Shown: positions 24,909 through 34,423 of the stretch, piece after piece
Layout: each line of letters opens with the position of its first letter
Numbering within the stretch: the stretch's first letter is position 1
Source: CAG-791 sp963605745
GTDB lineage: Bacteria; Bacillota; Clostridia; Lachnospirales; Lachnospiraceae
Direction: 5' to 3'
NCBI GenBank assembly: GCA_963605745.1
Contig: CAVCWT010000007.1
Span: 1-64,000, forward strand
DNA length: 64,000 nt
Position numbers and translations under genes: made by a program
Notes under the pieces: generated by a model
What the model was told of the DNA's origin: nothing
Database searches by the model: none
The model's input: the letters and a program-made list of their open reading frames with translations, nothing else

Positions 24909-25769
24909 ATGATACGAATAAAGAATCTCATTCATGATTATGCTACCAGAGATGAAGAAGGTAACATCAATGGCTCAGTACGTGCCATTGATGATGTCAG
25001 CTTGCATGTGCAGCCGGGACAGTTTATTGCAATCCTGGGACATAACGGCTCCGGAAAATCCACGCTGGCCAAGCATCTGAATGCATTGCTGTTTCCTACG
25101 AGTGGGACCATTTGCATAGATAATATGGATACAACGGATTCAGAGCATCTCTGGGACATTCGTCAGGTGGCAGGAATGATTTTTCAGAATCCGGACAATC
25201 AAATCATTGGACAGGTTGTCGAAGAGGATGTTGGCTTTGGACCGGAGAATATCGGTGTCCCGACGCAACAGATCTGGGAGCGGGTTAACGAGGCACTTAC
25301 GACAGTAGACATGCAGGAGTATCGCAAAAAATCACCCAACCGGCTTTCCGGAGGACAAAAGCAGCGCGTTTCGATTGCAGGGGTAATTGCCATGCATCCG
25401 AAATGCATCATTATGGATGAGCCGACAGCGATGCTGGATCCGTCCGGTCGTTATGAAGTGATTCGTGCGGCAAGAGCTCTGAATCAGGTAGAGGGCATTA
25501 CCATCATTCTCATTACACACTATATGGAAGAGGCGATCTATGCAGATCATATCTATGTCATGGATCATGGGGCTGTTGCACTGGAGGGAACACCGCATGA
25601 GGTGTTCTCGGAAGTGGATCGAATGAAGGAACTGCACCTGGATGTTCCGCAGGCGACCTTGGTTGCTGATGAACTGCGTAAGGCGGGGGTGCAGCTGCCA
25701 AAGGGAATTCTTACCAAAGAAGAACTGGCGGAGGCGCTGGGGGTGACTTGTACAGCGCTTGTAAAATAA
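24909..25769 (+). CDS. ecfA1: ECF transporter ATPase EcfA1
   Basis: One of the paired ATPases of the energy-coupling factor module that powers uptake of vitamins and metals with separate substrate-binding S proteins. The 286 residues contain Walker A GHNGSGKST (about 47-55), Q-loop NPDNQIIGQ, signature LSGGQKQRV and Walker B IIMDEPTAMLDP. The ATG at 24909 (GGAGAAGG upstream) fits homologues. It heads ecfA1-ecfA2-ecfT-truA, the standard location after rplQ in Firmicutes. Its last codons are part of a 23-bp tandem repeat. Confidence 0.95.
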   Translation: MIRIKNLIHDYATRDEEGNINGSVRAIDDVSLHVQPGQFIAILGHNGSGKSTLAKHLNALLFPTSGTICIDNMDTTDSEHLWDIRQVAGMIFQNPDNQIIGQVVEEDVGFGPENIGVPTQQIWERVNEALTTVDMQEYRKKSPNRLSGGQKQRVSIAGVIAMHPKCIIMDEPTAMLDPSGRYEVIRAARALNQVEGITIILITHYMEEAIYADHIYVMDHGAVALEGTPHEVFSEVDRMKELHLDVPQATLVADELRKAGVQLPKGILTKEELAEALGVTCTALVK

Positions 25770-25816
25770 CTAGTACAGCGTTTGCAAAATAACTGGTACG
25801 GCGCTTGCAAAATAAC
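25748..25816. repeat. Three 23-bp tandem copies over the ecfA1 stop codon
   Basis: Copies at 25748-25770, 25771-25793 and 25794-25816, differing at a few bases (for example GTACAGCGCTTGTAAAATAAC and GTACAGCGTTTGCAAAATAAC). The first copy includes the ecfA1 stop codon (25767-25769), so the gene end has been copied into the spacer. Confidence 0.9.
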
Positions 25817-25863
25817 TAGCCGGACAACGCAGCGATGGTATGCCGCAAAAGGATCAGAAACGC

Positions 25864-26754
25864 ATGGCACTTAAGATTGAAGATATCACATATGTATATG
25901 ACAAAGGAACGGCAATGGCCGTGAATGCGCTGGATCATATCAGCGTAGAGCTGCCGGACGGTCAGTTCATTGGTTTGGTCGGGCACACCGGTTCCGGTAA
26001 ATCCACCTTTGTACAGATGCTGAATGGCATTATGAAGCCAACGAGCGGGCAAATTCTGTGGGACGGGCAGGATATTCATGCAGAAGGCTATGACAGGAAG
26101 CTGCTGCGTTCCAAGGTTGGCCTTGTATTTCAATATCCCGAGCACCAGCTCTTTGAAGTTGACGTTGTGACGGACGTCATGTTCGGACCAAGGAACCTGG
26201 GCCTTCCGGAGGCAGAATGCAGAAAGAGGGCAGAGGAAGCACTGCAGCTGGCAGGTCTTCCCGCAAGTCTTTGGGAAGCATCTCCCTTTGACCTTTCCGG
26301 AGGACAGAAGCGCCGCGCAGCCATTGCCGGCGTACTGGCTATGAAGCCACAGATTCTGGTGCTGGATGAGCCGACAGCAGGATTAGATCCCAAGGGACGG
26401 GATGAAATTCTGGATATGGTGCGTGACATGAAAAACAACATGCACATGACCATTGTTCTCGTGTCCCACAGCATGGATGATGTTGCAGAGTATGCGGACA
26501 GAATTCTGGTGATGAATGCCGGAAAACTCTTAATGGATGATACACCCGAAGCCGTATTTGCAAGATACCACGAGCTGGAGGCGATTGGACTTGCAGCGCC
26601 GCAGACGGTGTATATTCTGCAGTATCTGAAAAGTCTTGGCCTGCCGGTTGATCCGGACAAGCTGACCGCAAAAGCGGCAGCACAGGAAATCCTTGCGCAT
26701 CTGGGAGAATATCGGAAGGGATCTGCACAAAAGGAGGAACTGCCGCATGTTTAA
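25864..26754 (+). CDS. ecfA2: ECF transporter ATPase EcfA2
   Basis: The second ECF ATPase, 296 residues, with Walker A GHTGSGKST, Q-loop QYPEHQLFE, signature LSGGQKRRAAIAG and Walker B LVLDEPTAGLDP. It pairs with EcfA1 to form the nucleotide-binding dimer under EcfT. ATG 25864 (AAAAGGA upstream) is preferred; an in-frame ATG lies at 25840. Its end overlaps ecfT by eight bases, which points to coupled translation. Confidence 0.94.
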   Translation: MALKIEDITYVYDKGTAMAVNALDHISVELPDGQFIGLVGHTGSGKSTFVQMLNGIMKPTSGQILWDGQDIHAEGYDRKLLRSKVGLVFQYPEHQLFEVDVVTDVMFGPRNLGLPEAECRKRAEEALQLAGLPASLWEASPFDLSGGQKRRAAIAGVLAMKPQILVLDEPTAGLDPKGRDEILDMVRDMKNNMHMTIVLVSHSMDDVAEYADRILVMNAGKLLMDDTPEAVFARYHELEAIGLAAPQTVYILQYLKSLGLPVDPDKLTAKAAAQEILAHLGEYRKGSAQKEELPHV

Positions 26755-27556
26755 GGACATTACCATTGGTCAGTATTACCAGACAGATTCTCTTCTCCAT
26801 AGACTGGATCCGAGAGTCAAGCTGATTGCGACCTTTGTCTATATTATTTCGCTTTTTGTGGTGCAGTCCTGGCTGGGGTACCTTTTCGCGGCACTGGCAC
26901 TTGGTGTTGTGATTGCCCTCTCGCATGTGCCCTTTGGCTATATTGTACGCGGAATGCGGGCGATCGTTTTTTTGCTCCTTCTGACGGTTGTCTTTAATCT
27001 GTTCCTGACCCAGGGGCGGCCTCTTATACAGATCTGGAAGCTGACCATCACCTATGAGGGACTGGATTATGCATCTAAAATGGCCATTCGACTGATCTTC
27101 CTCATTCTGGGATCTTCGCTGATGACGCTGACGACAACGCCGAATCAGCTGACGGATGCCATTGAGGATGTACTGGGACCGCTGAAAAAAATACATGTTC
27201 CCGTCCATGAAATTGCCATGATGATGTCGATCGCACTTCGTTTTATTCCAATTCTGATGGAAGAGACGGACAAGATTATGAAGGCGCAGATGGCAAGGGG
27301 GGCGGATTTTGAATCCCGAAATCTGATGAAGAAAATTCAGAGTCTGGTGCCCCTTTTGGTACCTTTGTTCATTTCGGCCTTTCGAAGGGCCAATGATCTG
27401 GCGATGGCCATGGAGGCACGCTGCTATCGTGGCGGGGAAGGCAGAACGAAAATGAAGCCGCTAGTTTATCAGAAGCGGGACCATGCAGCCTATGCAGCAA
27501 TGGGCATATATGCTGTGCTGTGTATCGTGATTGCGTCGGCCTCTGCCCTGAAGTGA
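26747..27556 (+). CDS. ecfT: ECF transporter membrane protein EcfT
   Basis: The scaffold membrane protein linking the ATPases to exchangeable S components. The 269-residue protein begins MFKDITIGQYYQTDSLLHRLDPRVKLI, has five or six helices and the two coupling-helix motifs with A-R-G, of which AQMARGADFESR and AMEARCYRGGEGRTK are clear. AAGGAGG (26731-26737) fixes the start at 26747, inside the ecfA2 end. No S component is in this window. Confidence 0.94.
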   Translation: MFKDITIGQYYQTDSLLHRLDPRVKLIATFVYIISLFVVQSWLGYLFAALALGVVIALSHVPFGYIVRGMRAIVFLLLLTVVFNLFLTQGRPLIQIWKLTITYEGLDYASKMAIRLIFLILGSSLMTLTTTPNQLTDAIEDVLGPLKKIHVPVHEIAMMMSIALRFIPILMEETDKIMKAQMARGADFESRNLMKKIQSLVPLLVPLFISAFRRANDLAMAMEARCYRGGEGRTKMKPLVYQKRDHAAYAAMGIYAVLCIVIASASALK

Positions 27557-27573
27557 GTGTTGGGAGACAGAAC

Positions 27574-28395
27574 ATGAAGAGAGTCATGCTGGTGACTGCC
27601 TATGATGGGACAGAATATTCAGGCTTTGCCAGACAAAAGGACCCAAGAATACGGACCATTGAAGGGGAACTAAACCGCGCACTGTCTGAACTGACGGGAG
27701 AGAGCATCGAGGTGGCCGGGGCGAGCCGGACGGATGCCGGAGTGCATGCACTGTGTAATTATGTTGTGTTTGATACCGCATCCCCCATTCCTGCAGCTAA
27801 ATTCGCACCAGCAGTGAACACGAGACTTCCGGAGGATATTCGTGTGCGCAAATCCATGGAGGTGGAGGCGTCCTTTCATCCCAGAACGCAGAAAAGCGAA
27901 AAAACCTACGAGTATCGCATTTACAATGCCAGGATTCCGGATCCATTGAAAAAAAGATATGCCTTCTGCACGTATTTTAAACTGGATGTGGACCGCATGC
28001 GGGAAGCAGCGGCCTATCTGGTGGGGGAGCATGATTTTGCAAGTTTTGCGAATCCGTCAGGGAGCACCGCAACAACAGTGCGTGAAATTACAGCGATCAC
28101 CATTGAAGAGAACGCCTGCAGAATTCCCCGGCTGATGCTGGATGCGCAGGGGCATGCGGACGATGAGGACGCCGCAAGAGACATTGTGATTCGGGTCAGC
28201 GGAAGAGGATTTCTATATAATATGGTGCGAATTATTGCAGGAACCCTCCTTAAGGTCGGAAGGGGAATGCTCCGTCCGGAGGATCTTCCGGTTATTCTGG
28301 AAGCAAGAAACCGCACTGCGGCAGGTGATACGGCGCCGGCTTGCGGCTTGTGGCTGGTGGACTATCGGCTTCTGGGACGCCGCGAGGATCGGTGA
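27574..28395 (+). CDS. truA: tRNA pseudouridine(38-40) synthase TruA
   Basis: TruA converts uridines 38-40 in the tRNA anticodon arm to pseudouridine. The 273-residue protein has the catalytic segment AGASRTDAGVHALCNYVVFDT with the active-site Asp in RTDAGVHA, plus RTFHP-like ASFHPRTQKSEKTYEYRI and the C-terminal VSGRGFLYNMVRIIAGTLL. It follows ecfT by 17 bases. rplM-rpsI, which often follow truA in Firmicutes, are not present. Confidence 0.95.
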   Translation: MKRVMLVTAYDGTEYSGFARQKDPRIRTIEGELNRALSELTGESIEVAGASRTDAGVHALCNYVVFDTASPIPAAKFAPAVNTRLPEDIRVRKSMEVEASFHPRTQKSEKTYEYRIYNARIPDPLKKRYAFCTYFKLDVDRMREAAAYLVGEHDFASFANPSGSTATTVREITAITIEENACRIPRLMLDAQGHADDEDAARDIVIRVSGRGFLYNMVRIIAGTLLKVGRGMLRPEDLPVILEARNRTAAGDTAPACGLWLVDYRLLGRREDR

Positions 28396-28458
28396 CAAAT
28401 GGGCGAGCGGACCGTGCATCTGCCGTATTTTTTTAAGAAAATGGTTACGACTTGCAAC

Positions 28459-28487
28459 TTGCCAAGCTACAGGAAGTGCGTTATATT
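28459..28487 (+). promoter_or_regulatory. Promoter of topA-codY
   Basis: TTGCCA (28459-28464) and TATATT (28482-28487) with a 17-base spacer, about 40 bases before topA. Confidence 0.6.
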
Positions 28488-28528
28488 CGGTAACGCAACC
28501 TAATAGAATGTAGGAGAGTTTATATAGA

Positions 28529-30619
28529 ATGTCACAAAGTCTGGTTATTGTAGAGTCACCGGCCAAGGTGAAAACCATCAAAAAGTTTCTTGGAAAAAAA
28601 TACGACGTAGCCGCCAGTCAAGGGCATGTCCGGGATCTGCCAAGGAGCCAGATGGGAATTGATGTAGAGCATGATTTTGAACCAAAGTATATTACCATTC
28701 GAGGAAAGGGGGATCTGCTCGCTGACCTACGAAAGCGAGTGAAAAAGGCAGATAAGGTTTATCTGGCAACGGACCCTGACCGTGAGGGAGAGGCGATTTC
28801 CTGGCATCTGATGGCGGCACTTCGTCTGGAGGATAAAAAGGTCGCGAGAATTACCTTCAATGAGATTACAAAGAGTGCAGTGACGGAGTCCTTTAAGAAC
28901 ACAAGAGAGATCGATATGAATCTTGTGGATGCTCAGCAGGCAAGGCGTGTTCTGGACCGCATTGTTGGTTATCGGATCTCACCTCTTCTGTGGGCAAAGG
29001 TAAAAAGAGGACTGTCGGCGGGACGTGTGCAGTCGGTGGCCCTTCGAATGATCGGTGACAGAGAGGACGAGATCAATTCCTTTATTCCGGAGGAATATTG
29101 GACCATGGATGCCGTGTTGGACGTTAAGGGTGAGAAAAAGCCGCTGATTGCCCATTATTACGGACCGGTTGGATCTTCTAAAAAGGCAGAACTTAAAAAT
29201 GCCGGTGAGGTAGAGACACTCAAAAAGAACCTGGAGTGTGCCGAGTATCAGATTTCTGAAATCAGGACAACAACAAGAGAGCGAAAGGCGCCGCTTCCCT
29301 TTACAACATCGACGCTGCAGCAGGAGGCCTCCAAGGCACTGAATTTTTCCACACAGAAAACCATGCGGATTGCCCAGCAGCTGTATGAAGGTGTAGAGCT
29401 CAAGGGCAGTGGATCAGTTGGTATCATCACGTATCTGCGTACGGATTCGACGCGCATTTCTGATGAGGCGATGGCAAGCTCTGCAGATTATATCCGCAGA
29501 GAATACGGTGAAGAGTTCCTCTCAGGCGGGGAACAGAAAAAGAACTCCGGCAAAATACAGGACGCCCATGAGGCAATTCGCCCGACGGAGATTACCCGCA
29601 CGCCGGCCAGCATCAAGGATTCTCTTTCCAGAGATCAGCTGAGGCTCTATCAGCTGATCTGGAACCGGTTTGTTGCAAGCCGTATGTCCGGAGCCAGAAT
29701 TGAACAGACCAGAGTGACAGTGACGGCCAAAGGGAAAGATGAGTCCTATCTTTTCACCATGCCATTTTCAAGAGTCGCCTTTGAAGGCTTCCTGAAGGTA
29801 TATCGTCCTGCTGATGACGAAAAGGGCGACGGCGCTTTGATGAAGGGACTTGATGAAACCTCTGTGCTGACCCTGAAGGAGCTGGATGGGCAGCAGCATT
29901 TTACACAGCCGGTGGCACATTATACAGAGGCTTCCCTGGTGCATGCTCTGGAGGAACAGGGCATTGGACGACCTTCGACCTATGCACCTACGATTACGAC
30001 AATTCTGGCAAGACGATATGTCACAAAAGAGAGCAAAAATCTCTATATGACGGAACTGGGCGAGGCCGTGAATAACATTATGAAGACCTCGTTCCCGGAA
30101 ATTGTGGATCCTACCTTTACGGCTAACCTGGAGTCACTCCTGGACGGTGTTGCAGAAGGCGAGGTGAAATGGAAAACCATCATTGAGAATTTTTATCCGG
30201 ATCTGGATGCTGCCGTTCAGAAGGCGAATGAGGAACTGGAAAAGGTCGAAATCAAGGACGAAGAGTCTGATGAAATCTGCGAAAAATGCGGCCGCCGGAT
30301 GGTCATCAAATACGGACCGCATGGCCGGTTCCTTGCCTGCCCCGGCTTTCCGGAGTGCCGCAACACAAAGCCTTATTTTGAAAAGGTCGGCGTGAATTGT
30401 CCGAAATGCGGCAAAGAGATCGTCATCAAGATGACCAAGAAGGGCCGCAGGTATTACGGGTGTCTTGGAAATCCGGAGTGTGATTTCATGACCTGGAATC
30501 GCCCTTCCAAAGAGATGTGCCCTCACTGCGGCAGTCCTCTCCTGGAAAAAGGAAACAAGCTTGTTTGCTGGAATGAGGAGTGCGGCTACGTGACAGATAA
30601 AAAGAGCGTGGAGGTTTAG
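28529..30619 (+). CDS. topA: DNA topoisomerase I
   Basis: Type IA topoisomerase that relaxes negative supercoils. The 696 residues start with a TOPRIM domain (LVIVESPAKVKTIKKFLG; ATDPDREGEAISWH with the DxD), then the toroidal core with the active-site Tyr in YLRTDSTRISDEAM, and three C-terminal four-cysteine zinc ribbons (CEKCG, CPKCG and CPHCG start each). codY begins one base after its stop, so they share a transcript. Confidence 0.97.
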   Translation: MSQSLVIVESPAKVKTIKKFLGKKYDVAASQGHVRDLPRSQMGIDVEHDFEPKYITIRGKGDLLADLRKRVKKADKVYLATDPDREGEAISWHLMAALRLEDKKVARITFNEITKSAVTESFKNTREIDMNLVDAQQARRVLDRIVGYRISPLLWAKVKRGLSAGRVQSVALRMIGDREDEINSFIPEEYWTMDAVLDVKGEKKPLIAHYYGPVGSSKKAELKNAGEVETLKKNLECAEYQISEIRTTTRERKAPLPFTTSTLQQEASKALNFSTQKTMRIAQQLYEGVELKGSGSVGIITYLRTDSTRISDEAMASSADYIRREYGEEFLSGGEQKKNSGKIQDAHEAIRPTEITRTPASIKDSLSRDQLRLYQLIWNRFVASRMSGARIEQTRVTVTAKGKDESYLFTMPFSRVAFEGFLKVYRPADDEKGDGALMKGLDETSVLTLKELDGQQHFTQPVAHYTEASLVHALEEQGIGRPSTYAPTITTILARRYVTKESKNLYMTELGEAVNNIMKTSFPEIVDPTFTANLESLLDGVAEGEVKWKTIIENFYPDLDAAVQKANEELEKVEIKDEESDEICEKCGRRMVIKYGPHGRFLACPGFPECRNTKPYFEKVGVNCPKCGKEIVIKMTKKGRRYYGCLGNPECDFMTWNRPSKEMCPHCGSPLLEKGNKLVCWNEECGYVTDKKSVEV

Positions 30620-30620
30620 A

Positions 30621-31421
30621 ATGAGCAAAAGTGTGAACAACGTACAGCTATTGGATAAGACGAGAAAAATCGAACGACTTCTGCACAACAACAGCACCGG
30701 AAAAGTGGTGTTTAACGACATCTGCGCAGTAATGAGTGAGATCATGGACAGCAACGTGCTGGTTTTGTCACACAAGGGTAAAGTGATCGGTGTTTCCTGC
30801 AGAGAAGAGATTCCGCCGATCGAAAATCTGATCAGAAACGGCCTGGGGGAGGTCATCGACAAGACATTAAATGAAAGACTCCTGGGAATTCTTTCCACCA
30901 ATGAGAATGTTATGCTGGCAACGCTTGGCTTTGAAGGAGAGGATGCAGAGTGCAATGCCATCATCTGCCCGATTGAGATTGCAGGAGAGAGGCTTGGAAC
31001 AGTATTCGTTTATAACAGAGGCTCCAGATATGATATTGATGACATCATTATCTGCGAGTACGGAACAACCGTGGTAGGACTCGAGATGCTCCGTGCTGTA
31101 TCGGAGGAAACGGCAGAAGAAAACCGCAGAATTGCGATTGTAAAATCGGCATTCTCAACACTGTCCTATACGGAGATTCAGGCGATCCTGCATATCTTTG
31201 AAGAACTGGACGGAAAAAGAGAAGGTATTCTGGTTGCCTCCAAAATTGCAGATAAGGCCGGAATCACCCGCTCAGTCATTGTCAATGCGCTTCGCAAATT
31301 CGAATCTGCCGGAGTCATTGAGTCCCGTTCCTCAGGAATGAAGGGAACCTATATCAAGGTCATGAATGATGCGGTTTATCATGAGCTCGAGACCATGCGG
31401 TCCCGAATGGAAGAGATGTAA
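30621..31421 (+). CDS. codY: Global transcriptional regulator CodY
   Basis: CodY represses amino-acid and peptide uptake and stationary-phase genes when GTP and branched-chain amino acids are plentiful. The 266-residue sequence has the N-terminal GAF domain (LLDKTRKIERLLHNNS..., with effector-pocket SNVLVLSHKGKVIG) and a C-terminal winged helix ASKIADKAGITRSVIVNALRKFESAGVIESRSSGMKGTYI. AGGTTTAG separates it from topA by one base. No CodY binding site was searched for in detail. Confidence 0.96.
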   Translation: MSKSVNNVQLLDKTRKIERLLHNNSTGKVVFNDICAVMSEIMDSNVLVLSHKGKVIGVSCREEIPPIENLIRNGLGEVIDKTLNERLLGILSTNENVMLATLGFEGEDAECNAIICPIEIAGERLGTVFVYNRGSRYDIDDIIICEYGTTVVGLEMLRAVSEETAEENRRIAIVKSAFSTLSYTEIQAILHIFEELDGKREGILVASKIADKAGITRSVIVNALRKFESAGVIESRSSGMKGTYIKVMNDAVYHELETMRSRMEEM

Positions 31422-31551
31422 CGGTTGGGCAATTGTCCGGATCACAGTCGGAAGCAGACATTTTTCACCAGGACCTGCAGATGGCAGCTGTGTGAAAACT
31501 CACACTGTGGCGTGAACGGGGTGAGGCAGGGTGAGGCATGTCAAGTTCTGC
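31422..31551. other. Spacer after codY
   Basis: No gene is seen. A CAGCTGTGTG-AAAAC-TCACACTGTGG hairpin near 31484-31508 without a T-run may mark the end of the codY transcript. Confidence 0.4.
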
Positions 31552-31580
31552 TTGCACGGCAAAGGACGGCATGATATACT
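31552..31580 (+). promoter_or_regulatory. Promoter of rpsB-tsf
   Basis: TTGCAC (31552-31557) and TATACT (31575-31580) with a 17-base spacer, about 200 bases before rpsB. Confidence 0.7.
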
Positions 31581-31587
31581 CAAACGG

Positions 31588-31781
31588 CTGTGCGTGAAGG
31601 GATTTTCGGAGCGCATGGTGAAGGACTATAAAACACGCATTTTCAGCAGGTGCCGGTGGCCGAAAGGCTGGCATGAGTCCTTGGAAGGCTTTCGGAGTAA
31701 ATTCAAAAGCCTTTTGCTGCGAAGAGGATGCGGACGGCCGGTTGCTCCCGGCACACAAAACCAATTATGGAGGATAATAAA
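31588..31781 (+). promoter_or_regulatory. Leader of rpsB-tsf
   Basis: About 195 transcribed, GC-rich bases with complementary segments (for example GGCCGAAAGGCT near 31652 and GGACGGCCGGTTGCTCCCGGC near 31731-31751). It may be an S2 feedback site, as S2 leaders are known in other bacteria; no match to a known class could be made by eye. Confidence 0.4.
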
Positions 31782-32558
31782 ATGAGCGTAGTATCTATGA
31801 AGGATCTGCTGGAGGCAGGCGTACACTTTGGTCATCAGACCCGTCGTTGGAACCCTAAGATGGCTCCTTACATCTTCACAGAGCGCAACGGCATCCACAT
31901 CATCGACCTGCAGAAGTCTGTTGTAAAGGTAGACGAGGCTTACAAGGCAGTATTCGAGATCGCAGAGCAGGGCGGCACCATCCTGTTCGTAGGAACCAAG
32001 AAGCAGGCTCAGGATTCCGTAAAGGCTGAGGCAGAGCGCTGCGGTATGTACTATGTCAACCACAGATGGCTCGGCGGTATGCTGACCAACTTTAAGACCA
32101 TCCAGACCAGAGTTGAGCGTCTCAACAAGATCAACGAGATGGAGACAGACGGAACCTTCGATGTACTGCCCAAGAAGGAAGTTGCTGCTCTTAAGAAGGA
32201 GCAGGCTAAGCTTCAGGCTAACATCGGCGGTATCACAACCATGACTCACATTCCGGATGCAATCTTTGTTGTTGATCCCAAGAAGGAGAAGATCTGCATC
32301 AACGAGGCACACAGCCTGGGCATCACTCTGATCGGTATTGCAGATACCAACTGCGATCCGGATGAGCTGGATTACATCATCCCTGGTAACGATGATGCAA
32401 TTCGTGCCGTTAAGCTTCTGTGCTCCAAGATGGCTGATGCAGTCATCGAGGCTCGTCAGGGTGAGGAGAATGTTGCGGCAGATGCAGAGGGTCAGGATGC
32501 GCTGGCAGCTGAGTCCGCAGCAAGCGAGGCAGATCAGGCAGCAGAGGGAACTCTGTAA
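31782..32558 (+). CDS. rpsB: 30S ribosomal protein S2
   Basis: S2 joins late to the 30S subunit and supports S1-type mRNA binding. The 258-residue product starts MSVVSMKDLLEAGVHFGHQTRRWNPKMAPYIF and includes RWLGGMLTNFKTI and the IGIADTNCDPDELDYIIPGNDDAIRAV segment. TATGGAGG fixes the start at 31782. The last 30 residues are an Ala/Glu-rich tail. tsf follows after 70 bases, the usual pair. Confidence 0.98.
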   Translation: MSVVSMKDLLEAGVHFGHQTRRWNPKMAPYIFTERNGIHIIDLQKSVVKVDEAYKAVFEIAEQGGTILFVGTKKQAQDSVKAEAERCGMYYVNHRWLGGMLTNFKTIQTRVERLNKINEMETDGTFDVLPKKEVAALKKEQAKLQANIGGITTMTHIPDAIFVVDPKKEKICINEAHSLGITLIGIADTNCDPDELDYIIPGNDDAIRAVKLLCSKMADAVIEARQGEENVAADAEGQDALAAESAASEADQAAEGTL

Positions 32559-32628
32559 GGTACAGATAGCGTTTTGGATCAAGGTAGTTACTTTGAACCA
32601 TTATCACATTATGGAAAGAGGTTGAATT

Positions 32629-33579
32629 ATGGCAATTTCAGCAGCTCAGGTAAAAGAGCTCAGAGAGATCTCTGGCGCAGGAATTATGGAGTGCAAGAAG
32701 GCACTGACTGAGACCGACGGCAATATGGACGAGGCAATGGAGCTCCTGCGTAAAGCAGGCGCTGCAAAGGCTGAGAAGAAGGCAAGCCGTATCGCAGCTG
32801 AGGGTCTTTGCTATGTCGCACAGACTGCAGATAACAAGGCAGCTGTTGTTGAGGTTAACTCTGAGACAGATTTCGTAGCAAACAATGCAACCTTCAAAGA
32901 GTATGTTCAGAAGGTAGCAAACGCAGCACTGAATACAACCGCAGCTGACATGGAAGGCTTCCTTGCTGACAAGTGGCCGGAAGATGCTTCCAAGACTGTA
33001 AATGACAGCCTGGTTGATATGATCGCTGTGATTTCCGAGAAGCTTTCCATCCGTCGTTTCGAGCAGATCGAGGCAGCAAACGGAATTGTTGCTTCTTACG
33101 TTCATGGCGCAGGTCGTATCGCTGTTCTGGTTGAGGCTGATACCGATGTTGTAAATGATGACATCAAAGATGCTGTCCGCAACGTTGCCATGCAGGTTGC
33201 AGCTCTGTCTCCTAAGTATGTCAGCGAGGAGGACATCCCGGTAGAGGTTCGTGAGCACGAGAAGGAGATCCTTCTGGCTCAGGCTGTTGCTGAGAACGAG
33301 GCACTTCCGGAGAATAAGAGAAAGCCTCAGCAGATTCTGGAGAAGATGCTAATTGGCCGTCTGAACAAGGAGTTCAAGGAAATCTGCCTGAACGATCAGG
33401 TTTACGTAAAGGCAGAGGATGGCAAACAGTCCGTAGCTGCATACATCGCAGAGGTTGGCAAGAAGAACGGTGCGAACATCACCATCAAGAAGTTCGTTCG
33501 TTTCGAGACCGGTGAAGGTATGGAGCACAAGGAAGAGAACTTCGCAAAGGAAGTTATGGAGCAGGCAGGTAAGGCTTGA
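32629..33579 (+). CDS. tsf: Elongation factor Ts
   Basis: EF-Ts recycles EF-Tu from GDP to GTP. The 316 residues have the UBA-like N-terminal VKELREISGAGIMECKKALTETDGNMDEAMELLRKAG, the TDFV core motif (VNSETDFVANN) and the C-terminal MLIGRLNKEFKEICLNDQ. AAAGAGG precedes the ATG. A strong terminator follows. Confidence 0.98.
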   Translation: MAISAAQVKELREISGAGIMECKKALTETDGNMDEAMELLRKAGAAKAEKKASRIAAEGLCYVAQTADNKAAVVEVNSETDFVANNATFKEYVQKVANAALNTTAADMEGFLADKWPEDASKTVNDSLVDMIAVISEKLSIRRFEQIEAANGIVASYVHGAGRIAVLVEADTDVVNDDIKDAVRNVAMQVAALSPKYVSEEDIPVEVREHEKEILLAQAVAENEALPENKRKPQQILEKMLIGRLNKEFKEICLNDQVYVKAEDGKQSVAAYIAEVGKKNGANITIKKFVRFETGEGMEHKEENFAKEVMEQAGKA

Positions 33580-33632
33580 GCCCTTCCGATATACGGTTTC
33601 GTTTGAGTGAGAATCATTCACCTGGCGATTAC

Positions 33633-33677
33633 AGAGCCGGAGGGTCAGCGCGTTTCGCTGCCTTCCGGCTCTTTTTT
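33633..33677 (+). terminator. Rho-independent terminator after tsf
   Basis: AGAGCCGGAGGGTCAGCG pairs with CGCTGCCTTCCGGCTCT (one mismatch region) and six T residues follow. Confidence 0.9.
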
Positions 33678-33694
33678 ACACAGGAACAGAAAAT

Positions 33695-34423
33695 ATGAAG
33701 TTTAACCGAGTCAATGACAACACAGTAAATTGTATTATATCCAGAGAGGAGTTGGCTGGAAATGGGGTCACCCTCGAAGATATTATGAGCCGCAAGCCGG
33801 AGGCCATCGAATATCTGCATCGAGTGATTGCAGAGGCATCCAAGGCAGTTCATATGCAGATGACGACAGGATTTACCTCCATGCAGATCCAGGCAAGAGG
33901 TGACGGGTCCATTTTGCTGACGATTTCCAACGGAGTATCAGCTGAGGATGGCAGAGGTGGTACTGCAGATCCGATGGCGGCCATTAAGGATGCCATCGAG
34001 TGCATCTTAGGCAGCACTCAGGAGAGAATATTCGGCAAAGAAGAGGCCGAAACGTGTGCCGCAAGGAAGGATGATCTGCAGAATGGTCATAAGGACTCTG
34101 CTACGGAAGCAGCTTCCTGCAGGAAGCGTTCCTTATATTGTTACATGTTCCATTCCCTTTCTGATGCCATCGAATGCTGCAGGAGGCTGCCGCTTCTGGC
34201 CAATATGGAATCCTCTTTGTGGCAGAATCGATCGGAAGGGTTTTATTATCTGTTTGTAAAGGTAAACATTGAGGGAGAGGACGCGTTTCCGGAGCGAACC
34301 GTCCTTGCAATGAATGAGTTCGGCAGCTGCTGCGATGCAACACCAGAGTCTGCTGCCTATATTATGGAGCACGAGAAATGCATTCTGGACAAAAACGCGG
34401 CGGCAAGCCTGGCACGCATGTAA
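33695..34423 (+). CDS. mecA: MecA-like ClpC adaptor protein
   Basis: The 242-residue protein resembles MecA, which delivers substrates to the ClpC-ClpP protease in Gram-positive bacteria. The N-terminal substrate-binding part begins MKFNRVNDNTVNCIISREEL, and the C-terminal ClpC-binding half has HSLSDAIECCRRL, YYLFVKVNIEG and AAYIMEHEKCILDKNAAASL, all in family positions. The middle (about 100-145) is low-complexity linker. It starts 18 bases after the tsf terminator with AGGAAC upstream, and its end overlaps the next gene by 46 bases. Confidence 0.75.
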   Translation: MKFNRVNDNTVNCIISREELAGNGVTLEDIMSRKPEAIEYLHRVIAEASKAVHMQMTTGFTSMQIQARGDGSILLTISNGVSAEDGRGGTADPMAAIKDAIECILGSTQERIFGKEEAETCAARKDDLQNGHKDSATEAASCRKRSLYCYMFHSLSDAIECCRRLPLLANMESSLWQNRSEGFYYLFVKVNIEGEDAFPERTVLAMNEFGSCCDATPESAAYIMEHEKCILDKNAAASLARM